Positions 41,483 to 52,200 of a stretch of 64,000 nt of DNA are shown piece after piece. This DNA is from Bactericera cockerelli. Lineage: Eukaryota; Arthropoda; Insecta; Hemiptera; Triozidae. Position 1 is the first letter of the stretch. Every line of letters begins with the position of its first letter. The stretch is taken from assembly GCA_024516035.1 (NCBI GenBank), contig CM044965.1:27170425-27234424 (forward strand). The letters run 5' to 3'. The notes below the pieces were generated by a model. That model saw only the letters and a program-made list of their open reading frames with translations. It was not told the origin of the DNA and searched no databases. The position numbers and the translations under genes were made by a program.

Positions 41483-41758
41483 AGACCTTTCAAGATAATC
41501 ACTGACCAACGCTCCGTATCTTTTATGTTCAATCAAAAACACAAGAGCAAAATAAAGAACGAGAAAATAATGAGATGGAGACTCGAACTGGCATGCTTCA
41601 ACTTCGACATAGTGTATCGTCCTGGTTGTGAGAATGCTCCTGCAGACGCGCTGTCCCGCATAAGTGCAGCTATCAACTCTCGACCTGACTTGACTTATTT
41701 GCACAATAATCTATGCCACCCCGGTATAAACAAGGATGACTCACTGGATCCGAGCTAA
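41483..41758 (+). pseudogene. End of RNase H and start of integrase, after the stop
   Basis: It continues in the Gag-Pol frame: ITDQRS, then DIVYRPG and PADALSR, the usual end of Gypsy RNase H and connection. It reaches the first half of the integrase HHCC zinc motif (HX4H) before losing frame near 41730 and stopping at 41758. Confidence 0.85.
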
Positions 41759-42725
41759 GAACTTACCATTCTCTGTGGAAGAAGTTAGACAAGTGACTAA
41801 TTCCTGTCGAGTTTGTGCGGAACTGAAACCACGCTATCACAAACATGAAGGCCAGCTCATCAAGTCTTCAGCTCCATTTGAACGATTGAGCATTGATTTC
41901 AAAGGACCTCTACCTTCAAAGACAAGGAATCGATACATACTAACTGTTATTGACGAATATTCAAGATTTCCTTTTGCTTTTCCATGCCCTGATGTATCTT
42001 CAAATACTGTTATCACAAATCTGACAAACTTATTCACTCTTTTTGGTACCCCAAGTTATATACATTCTGATAAGGGGACTGCATTCATGTCCTCTGAAAT
42101 AAAAACGTTCCTCACTTCACTAGGTGTTGCTACAAGTCGCACAACACCCTACAACCCTCAAGGCAACGGACAGTGCGAAAGATACAATGGCATCATCTGG
42201 AAGACAATAATGTTGGCTCTAAAATCACGCAACTCGAAGACAGAAGACTGGGAAGAAGTGCTAGGTGATTCACTTCATTGTATACGATCTCTTCTTTGCA
42301 CAGCAACCAACGCAACTCCCCATGAACGTATGTTCAATCATCCGCGTCGTTCATTCAATGGAAGCTCAATGCCCACTTGGCTGACAAAACCAGGACCCGT
42401 TTTAATGAAGAGTTTAAACCGAAGAAGCAAATATGACTCTATGGTCGAGGAGGTTGAACTTTTAGATGCCAACAATGAGTATGCTCATGTTCGACTACCT
42501 GATGGGAGAGAAACTACGGTTTCGACTCGATATCTGGCTCCTGCTGGAAACCAATCAAATGATGATATTCCGAATGACGATATTCCAAACAATGATATTC
42601 CCAATGACGATATTCCAAACAATGATATTCCTTATGACAACCAACAGAATGATGACAATCCAAACCCCAGAAGATCAACTCGGAACAAGAGGGCACCCGT
42701 TCGTTTCGCAGATCTCAACTTCTGA
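41736..42725 (+). CDS. Integrase part of the LTR element
   Basis: In the shifted frame it begins inside the zinc-binding region and carries the CX2C half (SCRVCAEL). The catalytic D, D-35-E triad is present (SIDFKGP, HSDKGTAF, NGQCERYNG). It ends with five to six NDDIP-type repeats coded by a 15 bp DNA repeat and a basic tail (RRSTRNKRAPVRF). No chromodomain follows. The frame is one base off the upstream Pol frame. Confidence 0.85.
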   Translation: MTHWIRAKNLPFSVEEVRQVTNSCRVCAELKPRYHKHEGQLIKSSAPFERLSIDFKGPLPSKTRNRYILTVIDEYSRFPFAFPCPDVSSNTVITNLTNLFTLFGTPSYIHSDKGTAFMSSEIKTFLTSLGVATSRTTPYNPQGNGQCERYNGIIWKTIMLALKSRNSKTEDWEEVLGDSLHCIRSLLCTATNATPHERMFNHPRRSFNGSSMPTWLTKPGPVLMKSLNRRSKYDSMVEEVELLDANNEYAHVRLPDGRETTVSTRYLAPAGNQSNDDIPNDDIPNNDIPNDDIPNNDIPYDNQQNDDNPNPRRSTRNKRAPVRFADLNF

Positions 42726-42738
42726 AAGCTGGGGTGAA

Positions 42739-42919
42739 TGTGATAATATTGGAGAATTTGAACCAGTGTTATTTCGGCCTGTCTTCCTCTGAGCAGACTG
42801 GTCCAACGATCCCATTCTCCAACTGACACTCTTCAGCTACACATCATTCTTGTACTTTAAAACTTTTCCCAAGTCCTAATAAAATAATGTACAAACGTTC
42901 ACATCTATTTTTCATTTCA
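42739..42919 (+). repeat. Right LTR
   Basis: Same 181 bp as the left LTR, with no difference found by eye. A weak purine-rich tract (GAAAGCTGGGGTGAA) precedes it and could be the plus-strand primer. Confidence 0.93.
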
Positions 42920-42924
42920 CCCTG

Positions 42925-44444
42925 TATATGTTTCGTCCGATGAGTATGTATTGTCATCTATATTATGTATGTGTAATTATATGTACAATGTACATAAATA
43001 CATAGAAGACTTTTAGCAGCAAATATCAAACACTCAGGGACACACCGCGATAGTCCAGAATTTGGGCTGGGCCGTTCAAAATGTTTTTTTCTCTCTGTTA
43101 GCTCAGACTAAAGAAGAAAAACATTATTATTATAATTCTTCCTCGACGGAGTATGAACCTATCGTAATGCGTGTCATTTCCGGCCAACGAAAGCCGAGTT
43201 TAGCCTCCTTAGATGACACGTTTAATACATCAGTTCTCGTTCTGTCACTCAAGTCAAGCAACGACTTGGACGGGTGACCATACAAATTCGAAGCCTCGTA
43301 TAGCGTATGGAGGGTAATACCTACCCAATACCCATGTCGCGATATGACCATGCAGTTGAAAGCAATGTTAAAAAAAAAAAAAAAAAAAACAAAAGAAACC
43401 GATTGGGATTCCTATGGGTTGCTGGTTAAGCAGTGATAATGGAGGATAAACAGAAAAAGAAAGAAAAAAAGACATGATTCCAAAAAAAAGTTCAATATTA
43501 TCATATTACTCTACTCAAACTCGCTTTACTAAATCTTTATTTATTTATTTTATTTTATTTATCATTTTAATTGTTTGTGATACTAATGTATGTTAACAAT
43601 GTGAGGTAAAAAAAAGAACAAACAAAACTAGTTACAATTTGTAACTAGTTTTGTTACATAATACATAATAAAACAAATACATCTTTGCTGAAACCGAGAC
43701 TTTAACCACCGACCTCCATGTACCTACCAAGTATGTGCCTTATCTATCAAGCTACTGAGGTCGGCAAAAAGAATGATTCCTCACAAAGGGAAACCCTTTT
43801 CGATCGACGAGAAAGACTTTCCAACATAATTCCAACCCTGTCAGTTGTCCATTGCGTTGAATCGTGTAGGAACTGTAGGACATTAAAAAAACTCGTAATA
43901 TACTTTAAATATGTAATATAATGTATTTGAATTATGTAAATATGTAATATAATGTATTTGAATTATGTAAATATGTAATATAATGTATTTGAATTATGAC
44001 ATTTCAACAACGTTCGGAAGATCAAATCACATTATTCGATGAAAAACAAAATCATTTAGACGTTAGAAAAATGACATTTTTAATGTTCGTCTTGATAAAG
44101 AAAGAGAAAAAATAATTGGGACCCACTAGGGAGAGTTGGGGGGGGGGCGTAATTAGGGGGAGGGGAAGGTCGTAATTACACTAATTACTGATCATGATTA
44201 GGGGGATTACGCGGGGCCCTTATTTTTCTAATTGGGATCACGACTGAGATTGGGATCTGGCGGTTTGGACACTTTATTGCACTTAGATTTTTTTTTCGAT
44301 TTTGTTCTAGATCTTACTTAACCAGACTGATAAAGGTAAGGCCGTCCTTGGTTTAAACGTATATCTGGCTTTTTTATTTTAAGTAGTGGATATTGATATA
44401 AGGCATTAAAAAAAGTTGTATTGGTAGATCCAAATAAACCCTAA
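42925..44444. other. Intergenic: SINEs, small repeats, one non-repetitive block
   Basis: 43160-43380: old 5S-type SINE (GAGTTTAGCC..., CTTGGACGGGTGACCA). 43500-43765: S2 SINE, reverse, with an insert. 43914-43998: three copies of a 30 bp AATATAATGTATTTGAATTATG unit. 44110-44260: G-rich, with TAATTAC and GGATTA words that suit homeodomain sites, no repeat match. No gene is seen. Confidence 0.5.
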
Positions 44445-44640
44445 GAATAATAATAACACTCTTTAGTGGAAGGTAACCTCCACAGGCGAGGTTAATGCTC
44501 AAAGCATTTTCTAACACATAACCTTCAGAGTTTAATTAATATGTGGTCACAAACTCAAATTAATGAGGAATAATGAGGAAAAATTCATGGACTGGATGGG
44601 ATCGAACCAACAGACTAGCGCGTTAACCACTTGATTACAC
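44445..44640 (-). mobile_element. S1 SINE, reverse
   Basis: CACTCTTTAGTGGAAGGTAA body and ACTAGCGCGTTAACCACTTG head (reverse). Confidence 0.78.
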
Positions 44641-44869
44641 ATCTGAATCCCAATCCCAAGTAGATTAAGATATTGCACTGGTGTCTCTTATGGTAGAGCC
44701 ATCAGGAACGGATATACAATGAAGAGTGGCAAGAAGGTTGTAGCAGATAGTGACATCAATCTTTTTGATTTCTAAAATAATGTTGTTTTGTCTGTCTGCT
44801 TATCTGCCCAACATTGCAGGCTGAATACTTTTCAACGTCGAATACTATTGTCTATTTATTAGTGCACTG

Positions 44870-45400
44870 TTTGTCAAGTGGTTAATGCGCTAGTCTGGTA
44901 ATCCAGGTAGCGTAGGGATCTGATGTTTGAATGAGGTCCAAAATATGTAACAGAAAGTTAAGGTAAGTCAGACACGTTCTCAAGTCGGAGTTTCAACCAT
45001 AACCCGCGATGAGGGACAGTCTGGCTTATCTTAACTTGAATCTTTTTGTCTTAATTTGGGATTAACGTTGCTTTCAACTGCATGGTCCATTCACGACGGG
45101 ACTTTTACCCTCCATTTGCTCTAAACTCACAAACGAGCTACTCAAATTAACCACACCCAGCCTGAGTGGGGCTGGGAACAGCCAGCATGACGAGGCCTCG
45201 TGATGAACCCTCGCGAGGGTTGAATAGTCACCTATCCAAGTTCTAGCTTCGCTGGATGTTGCTGAACTTCAGTGACTGAATGAGGACGTGTGTATTCTAC
45301 ATGCCATCAACGATTGACACCGGGCTAACAGAACTTTAATCCTGTTTTATAATTTGGCCCTTGACTAATTAAGGTATAATAATAATAAATAAATCATTTG
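44870..45400. repeat. S1 head, MITE-2 and reversed 5S SINE
   Basis: 44870-44930: S1 head. 44936-45060: MITE-2. 45060-45330: 5S-type SINE in reverse (ACGTTGCTTTCAACTGCATG to TGCCATCAACG). 45340-45362: another MITE-2 end (TTTAATCCTGTTTTATAATT). Confidence 0.65.
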
Positions 45401-45407
45401 TTTTATA

Positions 45408-47404
45408 CAGGGTGTAACAGACTAAATGTAAAATCTCTTAAGGGGTGGTAGTATAGATCATTTCCAACCATTAATTTTCTATAACACTTTTGATTTAACT
45501 CAGTGGTTCTCGAGATATTATTTTTTTGAATTATTTTTACAAGTCCCCTGCCGCTCGACAAAGAATGGCATCTAACTCCGTAAATACAGTAGATGAAGCA
45601 ATAAATTTAACTTTTTCCATAAGATAACAATATTTCACTATTATTTAGACTAGATTTATTCTTAAAAAGTGCACACGTACTGAAAAAAATTGGCAGCAGC
45701 GGAAAATTTATCGCGAACATGAAATCCACCTGAAACTTCAGCCGCCATTTTCTCAAAATTCTGCCCTCATAAAGTATTGGTTTCATTTATGTAAAAACTT
45801 GCTTGAAGTCTTATCTTTCAGAAAATATGACACACTTGATATAAAACTTTAATTTTTTATTGAAACCAAGAGAAATAAAAAAAAAGTCAGTCAGTACTAC
45901 TAACTGTACCTACTAGACTACCATCCTACTTTTACCTAGGGAACTAATTTTTTTCTTCAATTTGACAAATTATGGTTGTCATTTACTTTCCAACGACCCA
46001 AAAAGTTAGCCTCAGTCGATTCATTGATAAGGCTGCGGACTCTTAACTTGGAGGTCACTGGTTCGAGTCTCAAGTATGGCAAATATTTAGTAAGACGAGT
46101 TTGAGCTATTGTGACACCACGATCGTGATTAATTGACCTTAATATTTTAGTATGTATGTATGGTTTTATTTGTGGTGAAGCACAAGGCCTCTTCACAATT
46201 TTTGTGGGTAGCGCAGCATTACTAAGAGCCTCCTTTACTTTTCAAATTATTCTATTACATTAATTTCTTTTTACTCTGGTAATGCCGCCACTGGTCGTTA
46301 CTCATACAAGTAACTACTCATTTTTCCTCACGAGGTATGAGTGGACCCCGAACATCCAAGTACAGAGCAGAAAAATTCCTGTCCCGCTGGGGATCGAACC
46401 CAGGTCACCATGCGTGCAACGCCTAGCACACTAACTCACTCTGCCACGGTGACTACTAATTGACCTTAATATTTTAGTATTCTATTTGTTTTATTAAATT
46501 CGGTACCTACTAACATAATAATTTGTACCTCTATGTACCAACCTATGAATGTTCAGTATTTACCGTACCACCTTTACCTGTGAGTGTTAACTATGTAGGT
46601 ACATTGTTATGTTTCATTTCATTCAAACCATTTTATCATTGAGACCCTTTCCCTCTTATGAACAAATGAACAATTACGATTAATATTGATTTCTGAAGCA
46701 CCACAGCTAAAAGTATCATACATGGATATTGGATAAGTACATACTAATTTGCCACACTTGAGACTCGAACCAGTTACCTCCAAGTTAAGAGTCTACTGAG
46801 GCAAACTTTTGGGCCGTTGGAAAATAAATGGCAACCATAATTTGTCAAATTGAAGAAAAAAATTAGTTCCCTAGGTAAAAGTAGGATGGTAGTCTAGTAG
46901 GTACAGTTAGTGTAGTACTGACTGACTTTTTTTTTATTTCTCTTGGTTTCAATAAAAAATTAAAGTTTTATATCAAGTGTGTCATATTTTCTGAAAGATA
47001 AGACTTCAAGCAAGTTTTTACATAAATGAAACCAATACTTTATGAGGGCAGTATTTTGAGAAAATGGCGGCTGAAGTTTCAGGTGGATTTCATGTTCGCG
47101 ATAAATTTTCCGCTGCTGCCAATTTTTTTCAGTACGTGTGCACTTTTTAAGAATAAATCTAGTCTAAATAATAGTGAAATATTGTTATCTTATGGAAAAA
47201 GTTAAATTTATTGCTTCATCTACTGTATTTACGGAGTTAGATGCCATTCTTTGTCGAGCGGCAGGGGACTTGTAAAAATAATTCAAAAAAATAATATCTC
47301 GAGAACCACTGAGTTAAATCAAAAGTGTTATAGAAAATTAATGGTTGGAAATGATCTATACTACCACCCCTTAAGAGATTTTACATTTAGTCTGTTACAC
47401 CCTG
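45408..47404. mobile_element. Foldback element with about 660-bp inverted arms
   Basis: Left arm 45408-46083 and right arm 46748-47404 are reverse complements with high similarity; the right arm lacks about 20 bases inside. The ends are CAGGGTGTAACAGACT, and TA flanks both sides (45406-45407, 47405-47406), as in Tc1/mariner elements. The 660 bp spacer holds an S6 SINE. No transposase frame. Part of an S2 SINE lies inside the arms. Confidence 0.88.
46155..46455 (-). mobile_element. S6 SINE in the foldback spacer
   Basis: Reverse-oriented tRNA head (GACTAACTCACTCTGCCACGG region at 46430) with GATCGAACCCAGGTCACC box B. It is flanked by a duplication of about 20 bp (AATTGACCTTAATATTTTAG at 46133 and 46459). 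Confidence 0.8.
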
Positions 47405-47406
47405 TA

Positions 47407-49103
47407 TAGTACCTATCTTATTTAGGTATCAGGACTCTTTGACATCGACTAGCTAGCTCTATAGACTGGTTACGGGTTGTGTTCCTGTTGGTCGCCTCGT
47501 TACACAGGGTGTACCGTCTGCGGGTCCAATTCTCCGCACAGGACACCCCTTTCTGGCAGCTTTTGAATTCCGGCCAAACTCGTAGAAGATTACCCTTCGG
47601 GTTAACTGCATCGGAGGTTGCCAGCCCGTGACGGGTTACCGAAAAGAACACCTGTGAACGGATTCCAAAAACCACTCTCAAAATCCACAAATCTCCATTT
47701 CAACTGTCAAATTTTGTTCAAATAATTCAGTCAGAGTGTAGTTGAAAGGGAGATTTCAACTGCACTTCCCATCCATTCGCTGGGAATCGTACCAGCTAAC
47801 CACATTAACCTCACCCAGCCAGTGTAGGGCCGGAAATGGGAGGGAACAGAATTTTCTTTGAAAAGTCTGCCCCAACCGAGGATCGAACTCGGGATCTCTG
47901 TACTACGGGCAGTAGTCTCAACCGTCACGCCACGGAGGCTGGTATGCCAAAGCTTAGATGTACGGTGCAGTTCCAAGTTCCTGTGAGAAAGTGGAAATTC
48001 TCAACTAATATCTGTGAATTTCCTAAGAAAACAAAAGTTTAAATAAAAAGTTTTTTTTTGTATGGTAAATTAAACTTTTAAGAAATTTAAGAAAGGAACA
48101 ATGAACTTAAAAAAATAGGTATTTCATGAAACCATGTATAATATAAAAATTATGATTTGACAGATAATCTACAGTAGGTAATGAATGTATATTAGGACCC
48201 ACCTATTTATCTTTGTACTTTTGTACTCATTACAAAAGTTATTTTCATGCTCTGTCAAAGAAAATGTATTTGTGAAAAGTATGGCACCTCTAAAGGTTCA
48301 AAAAACTCATTCCTTTATAAGAAGAAATGGCGGAAACCGTCTTTTGAAATAAATATGTATAAATCATTTGATTGTCAAAAATAGACGAGGTATCTACCTT
48401 AATAGGTACCTAGCTTAAATACCTAGCTTATATATATACTTATCTTATATACCCTCATATAACGTTAGTTATTTTTTCAAATACCACAACTGCTAGTCTA
48501 TGTATATTCCATTTGCGTGGAACTCACAAACTTGGTATCCATAACTTCACACAGCCTGAAGGGGGCCAGAAATTTAAATTTAATGCTCAACCATCAAGTC
48601 CTCACTTCGCTGGATGTTGCTGAACTTCAGTGATGTGAGGAGAACTGGTGTGTCCGAGGCGACGTGCCGTTGACGTTTTAAATGATTTTGAAGCATGCTT
48701 CAGTTAAATATGCTTTATGCTAATATCCAGAAAGGATCATTTTATTATTATTACCTATCCGACCTAGTTGTAGAGTTTTCAGTTGATCCCTTACAATAAT
48801 TAGCACTGTAACCTAAATAGATCTATTGTGACCTATTGATTCAATTTGGTTTTAATGTCCTAATTTGAGATAGTCAGGACGTGGAATCTTCATTCACTAG
48901 GAATTGTACCAGCTATCCATATTAACCTCACCCAGCCTGGGCTGGTCCGGAAATTCAAGCCTCACGTGTTCGGAGGGAACATAATTTCTGTTAGAAAATT
49001 CCACCTCCAACCGAGAATCGAACTAAGGATCCTTTAAACGCAGTCGTCTTGTAGCGGGTAACTAAAGCATCTTCCACAATATCCTCCAAATATCTTCTAA
49101 AGT
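47407..49103. other. Intergenic and PSPH 3' flank
   Basis: 47410-47660: GC-richer, non-repetitive here (CACAGGGTGTACCGTC..., CCAGCCCGTGACGGG), not recognised. 47690-47740: MITE-3 end. 47745-47945: S5 SINE, reverse. 48000-48480: AT-rich. 48520-48680: reversed 5S-type SINE. 48845-49030: S5 SINE, reverse, ending just past the PSPH stop, so it may lie in the 3' UTR. Confidence 0.55.
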
Positions 49104-49201
49104 TCAGGACTTCTGGTAGACCTTGGACAGCTCGCTGAAGTTCATGACAAACCAATCGGCCTTGGATTTCACTTCGGACCGCACCACGTTGCCTCCGTAA
49201 C
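49104..49201 (-). CDS. PSPH: PSPH exon 6 (C-terminus)
   Basis: Acceptor TTTCCTAG|GTTAC. It encodes YGGNVVRSEVKSKADWFVMN and ends KVYQKS, stop TGA at 49106-49104. The acceptor and first five exon bases are repeated in a 35 bp array directly upstream. Confidence 0.92.
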
Positions 49202-52200
49202 CTAGGAAACACATAAACAAATAGAAGTTCAGTAACCTAGGAAACAGATAAACAAACAGAAGTTCAGTAACCTAGGAAATAGATAAACAAACAGAAGTTC
49301 AGTAACCTAGGAAACAGATAAACAAAAAGAAGTTTAGTAACCTAGGAAACAGATAAACAAATAGATGTTCAGTAACCTAGGAGACAGATAAACAAATAGA
49401 AGTTCAGTAACCAAGGAGACAGACAAACAAAAAGAAGTTCAGTAACCAAGGAAACAGATAAACAAATAGAAGTTCAGTAACCTAGGAAACAGATAAACAA
49501 ATAGATGTTCAGTAACCAAGGAGACAGATAAACAAATAGAAGTTCAGTAACCTAGGAGACAGATAAACAAATAGAAGTTCAGTAACCTAGGAAACAGATA
49601 AACAAATAGAAGTTCAGTAACCAAGGAAACAGATAAACAAATTGAAGTTCAACATTACATCACAGTGAAGTTAAATTTTCTGGATATATGTATTGGCATT
49701 TTTTTAATCATCTAAATAAAGTTACCTAAACACCTATACAAAAGAGTGGCGTCACAATCACTTGAACCCGGCTTATAACTTAAGTTCGCCATCGTATTTG
49801 TGTTATTCACAATCGTGATATCACAAATACTCAAACTGGCTTTACTAAATTGTTGCTTACCTTTACACCCATGTCATTCCGGTCAGAATTTTCGGCTACG
49901 GCCGCGATGCGAATTCACAACCTCTGTTTCAGCAATCAATGAATAATAATAATGTGTTTCTTAGTGTTATTTTAGTGGGTACAGTAGAATTATAGGACTT
50001 TTTCCATATCTCTTAATAACCTAATATCTTATTTTTGTCTATAATTCCGCCACTGGTCGCTGCTCTCATTAAAGCAGCTACTCATTTTTCCTCACGAGGT
50101 ATGAGTGGACCCCGAACAGCCGAACACCCAAGACCAGAGCAGAAAAAATCCTGCCCCGCTGGGTATCGAACCCAGGTCACCGTGCAATGCCTAGCGCACT
50201 AACTCACTCTGCCACGGTGACTTCTGCAAATTAATGAATAAGTAGCTGTAAATAAATAGCCCGAGCTTCTAACACGAACCCTCGACCCCCTGGGTACTCA
50301 CCCACACACACAGTACTCACCCACACACACGGTACTCACCCACACACACAGTACTCACCCACACACTCGGTACTTACCCACACACACGTCCTCACCCACA
50401 CATACGGTACTCACCCACACACACAGTACTCAGTTACTCACCCACACACACAGTACTCACCCACACACACACAGTACTCACCCACGTACACGGTACTCAC
50501 CCACACACACGGTACTCACCCACACACACAGTACTCACCCACACACACGGTACTCACCCACACACACAGTACTCACCCACACACACGGTACTCACCCACG
50601 CACACGTCCTCACCCACACACACGTCCTCACCCACACACACGTCCTCACTCACACACACAGTACCCACACACACAGTACTCACCCACACACACAGTACTC
50701 ACCCACACACACGGAACTCACCCACACACACGGTACTCACCCACGCACACGGAACTCACCCACACACACAGTACTCACCCACGCACACGTCCGCGGGTGG
50801 ACACGCCTCCATATCCGTGATACCATCTCCGATCATGACCACCGTCTTGTACCCATGCTTCTTCTTCAGGGTTTCTATCACCTTGGCTTTTCCAAAGTTA
50901 TCACTTGTGGGCTCAGTGAGGTCTAAACCGGCATAGGAGCCTGGGGAGCAGAAACATATTTTAAAAAAAAAAACTGAAAGGACAGTTTTTTAATAAAATT
51001 ATAAATATAATGTACATAAGAGAAAAAAATCCAGCTTAAACTAAAAGGATAGTTTTTAAATAACATTATAAATATAATGTACATAAGAGAAAAAAATCAG
51101 GTTAAATTTACTTACCATAAGGGGGAAAAAATAATATAAAGTGGCCCAACACATGCTTTGCATTATGAGAGTCCCTTCAACTTGCCATTATTTTAATTTT
51201 TATTTGATTAAAATGTTATTTTTTTCTTTATAATTAAATTTATTTATGAAGATGAACAGTACTCGTATTTGTGGGTTATTCATTTTTCCAATTGAATGGG
51301 TGTCTGGAATAACGGCGTATGTTACAAAAAATGGAAATTCGATTACCTATTTCAGTTTAAGGTATGAGTGGACTCACCGTCAAAGTAGAACATGAGGCGG
51401 TTAGCGAAGATATTCTCAGCAGGGATGCCTAACTCCTTTGCCTTGGGGAGAATGATGCTGCGGAAACCCCCCGATATCAGATAGACGTGGATCTTGGATT
51501 TGTGAAGACACTGGATCAGATCCCTGGTGGAGAAAGTTATTAATGATTTTATTTACAAATTAAAAGTGGTTATGATATATGTATGTAGACGTGGATATAA
51601 GAGATTAAGATATAAGAGAACTACTTATACGAGAAATCTCGATATTAGAGAACAATTTCCACGTCAAATTTACCTGACTTCAATGCAAAATAACCTCTTT
51701 ATGTATAAGAGAAACCTGTTTCAATAAATGATGTCCCCCTCTCCTGAACAGGGCCGTATACTTACTCCACTCCAGGGGACAAAGTGGAGGCCATGTACCC
51801 ATGTACTATTACTCCACACAAGGGGACAATTGAGCAGGGCCGACATACTTACTCCACTCCAGGGGACAAAGTGGAGGGCCGCTCCTCGATGAATTTCCTC
51901 ATGGTACTCAGGCTCGGTTTCATGATGTCCAGTCGGGCCAGCAGAGCCTCCCTCAGTCCCATGGTGCCCGACATGGCCTTGGAAGTTCTGAAACAAATAA
52001 TAATAATAATAGAGGTAAAGGTGGGAATATGGGCCCTTTTGATAAAATGGGCCCTTTTGATAATATGGTCCCCCAGTGTTTAAAGTACAAACAGGTGCTG
52101 CACTCTCAATTTCAAGATCAGAATTGATGAAGGAAATGGTAATATGTTATTCCGGGGCTTGACTTGAACAGTGTCAGGCCAAATTCCGGACCTTTAGACT

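Larger units (their letters stand above)
38991..42919 (+). mobile_element. Ty3/Gypsy-type LTR retrotransposon, full length
   Basis: 3929 bp with two 181 bp LTRs (TG...CA) that look identical, flanked by CCCTG on both sides (38986-38990, 42920-42924). The domain order is Gag-like, two zinc knuckles, protease, reverse transcriptase, RNase H, integrase, which is the Ty3/Gypsy order. Gag and Pol share one frame. The coding region is broken twice: an in-frame TGA (41480-41482) in RNase H and a frame shift near 41730 in the integrase zinc region. Identical LTRs with coding breaks suggest recent insertion of an already defective template, or fast damage. No envelope frame and no chromodomain are seen. 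Confidence 0.93.
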
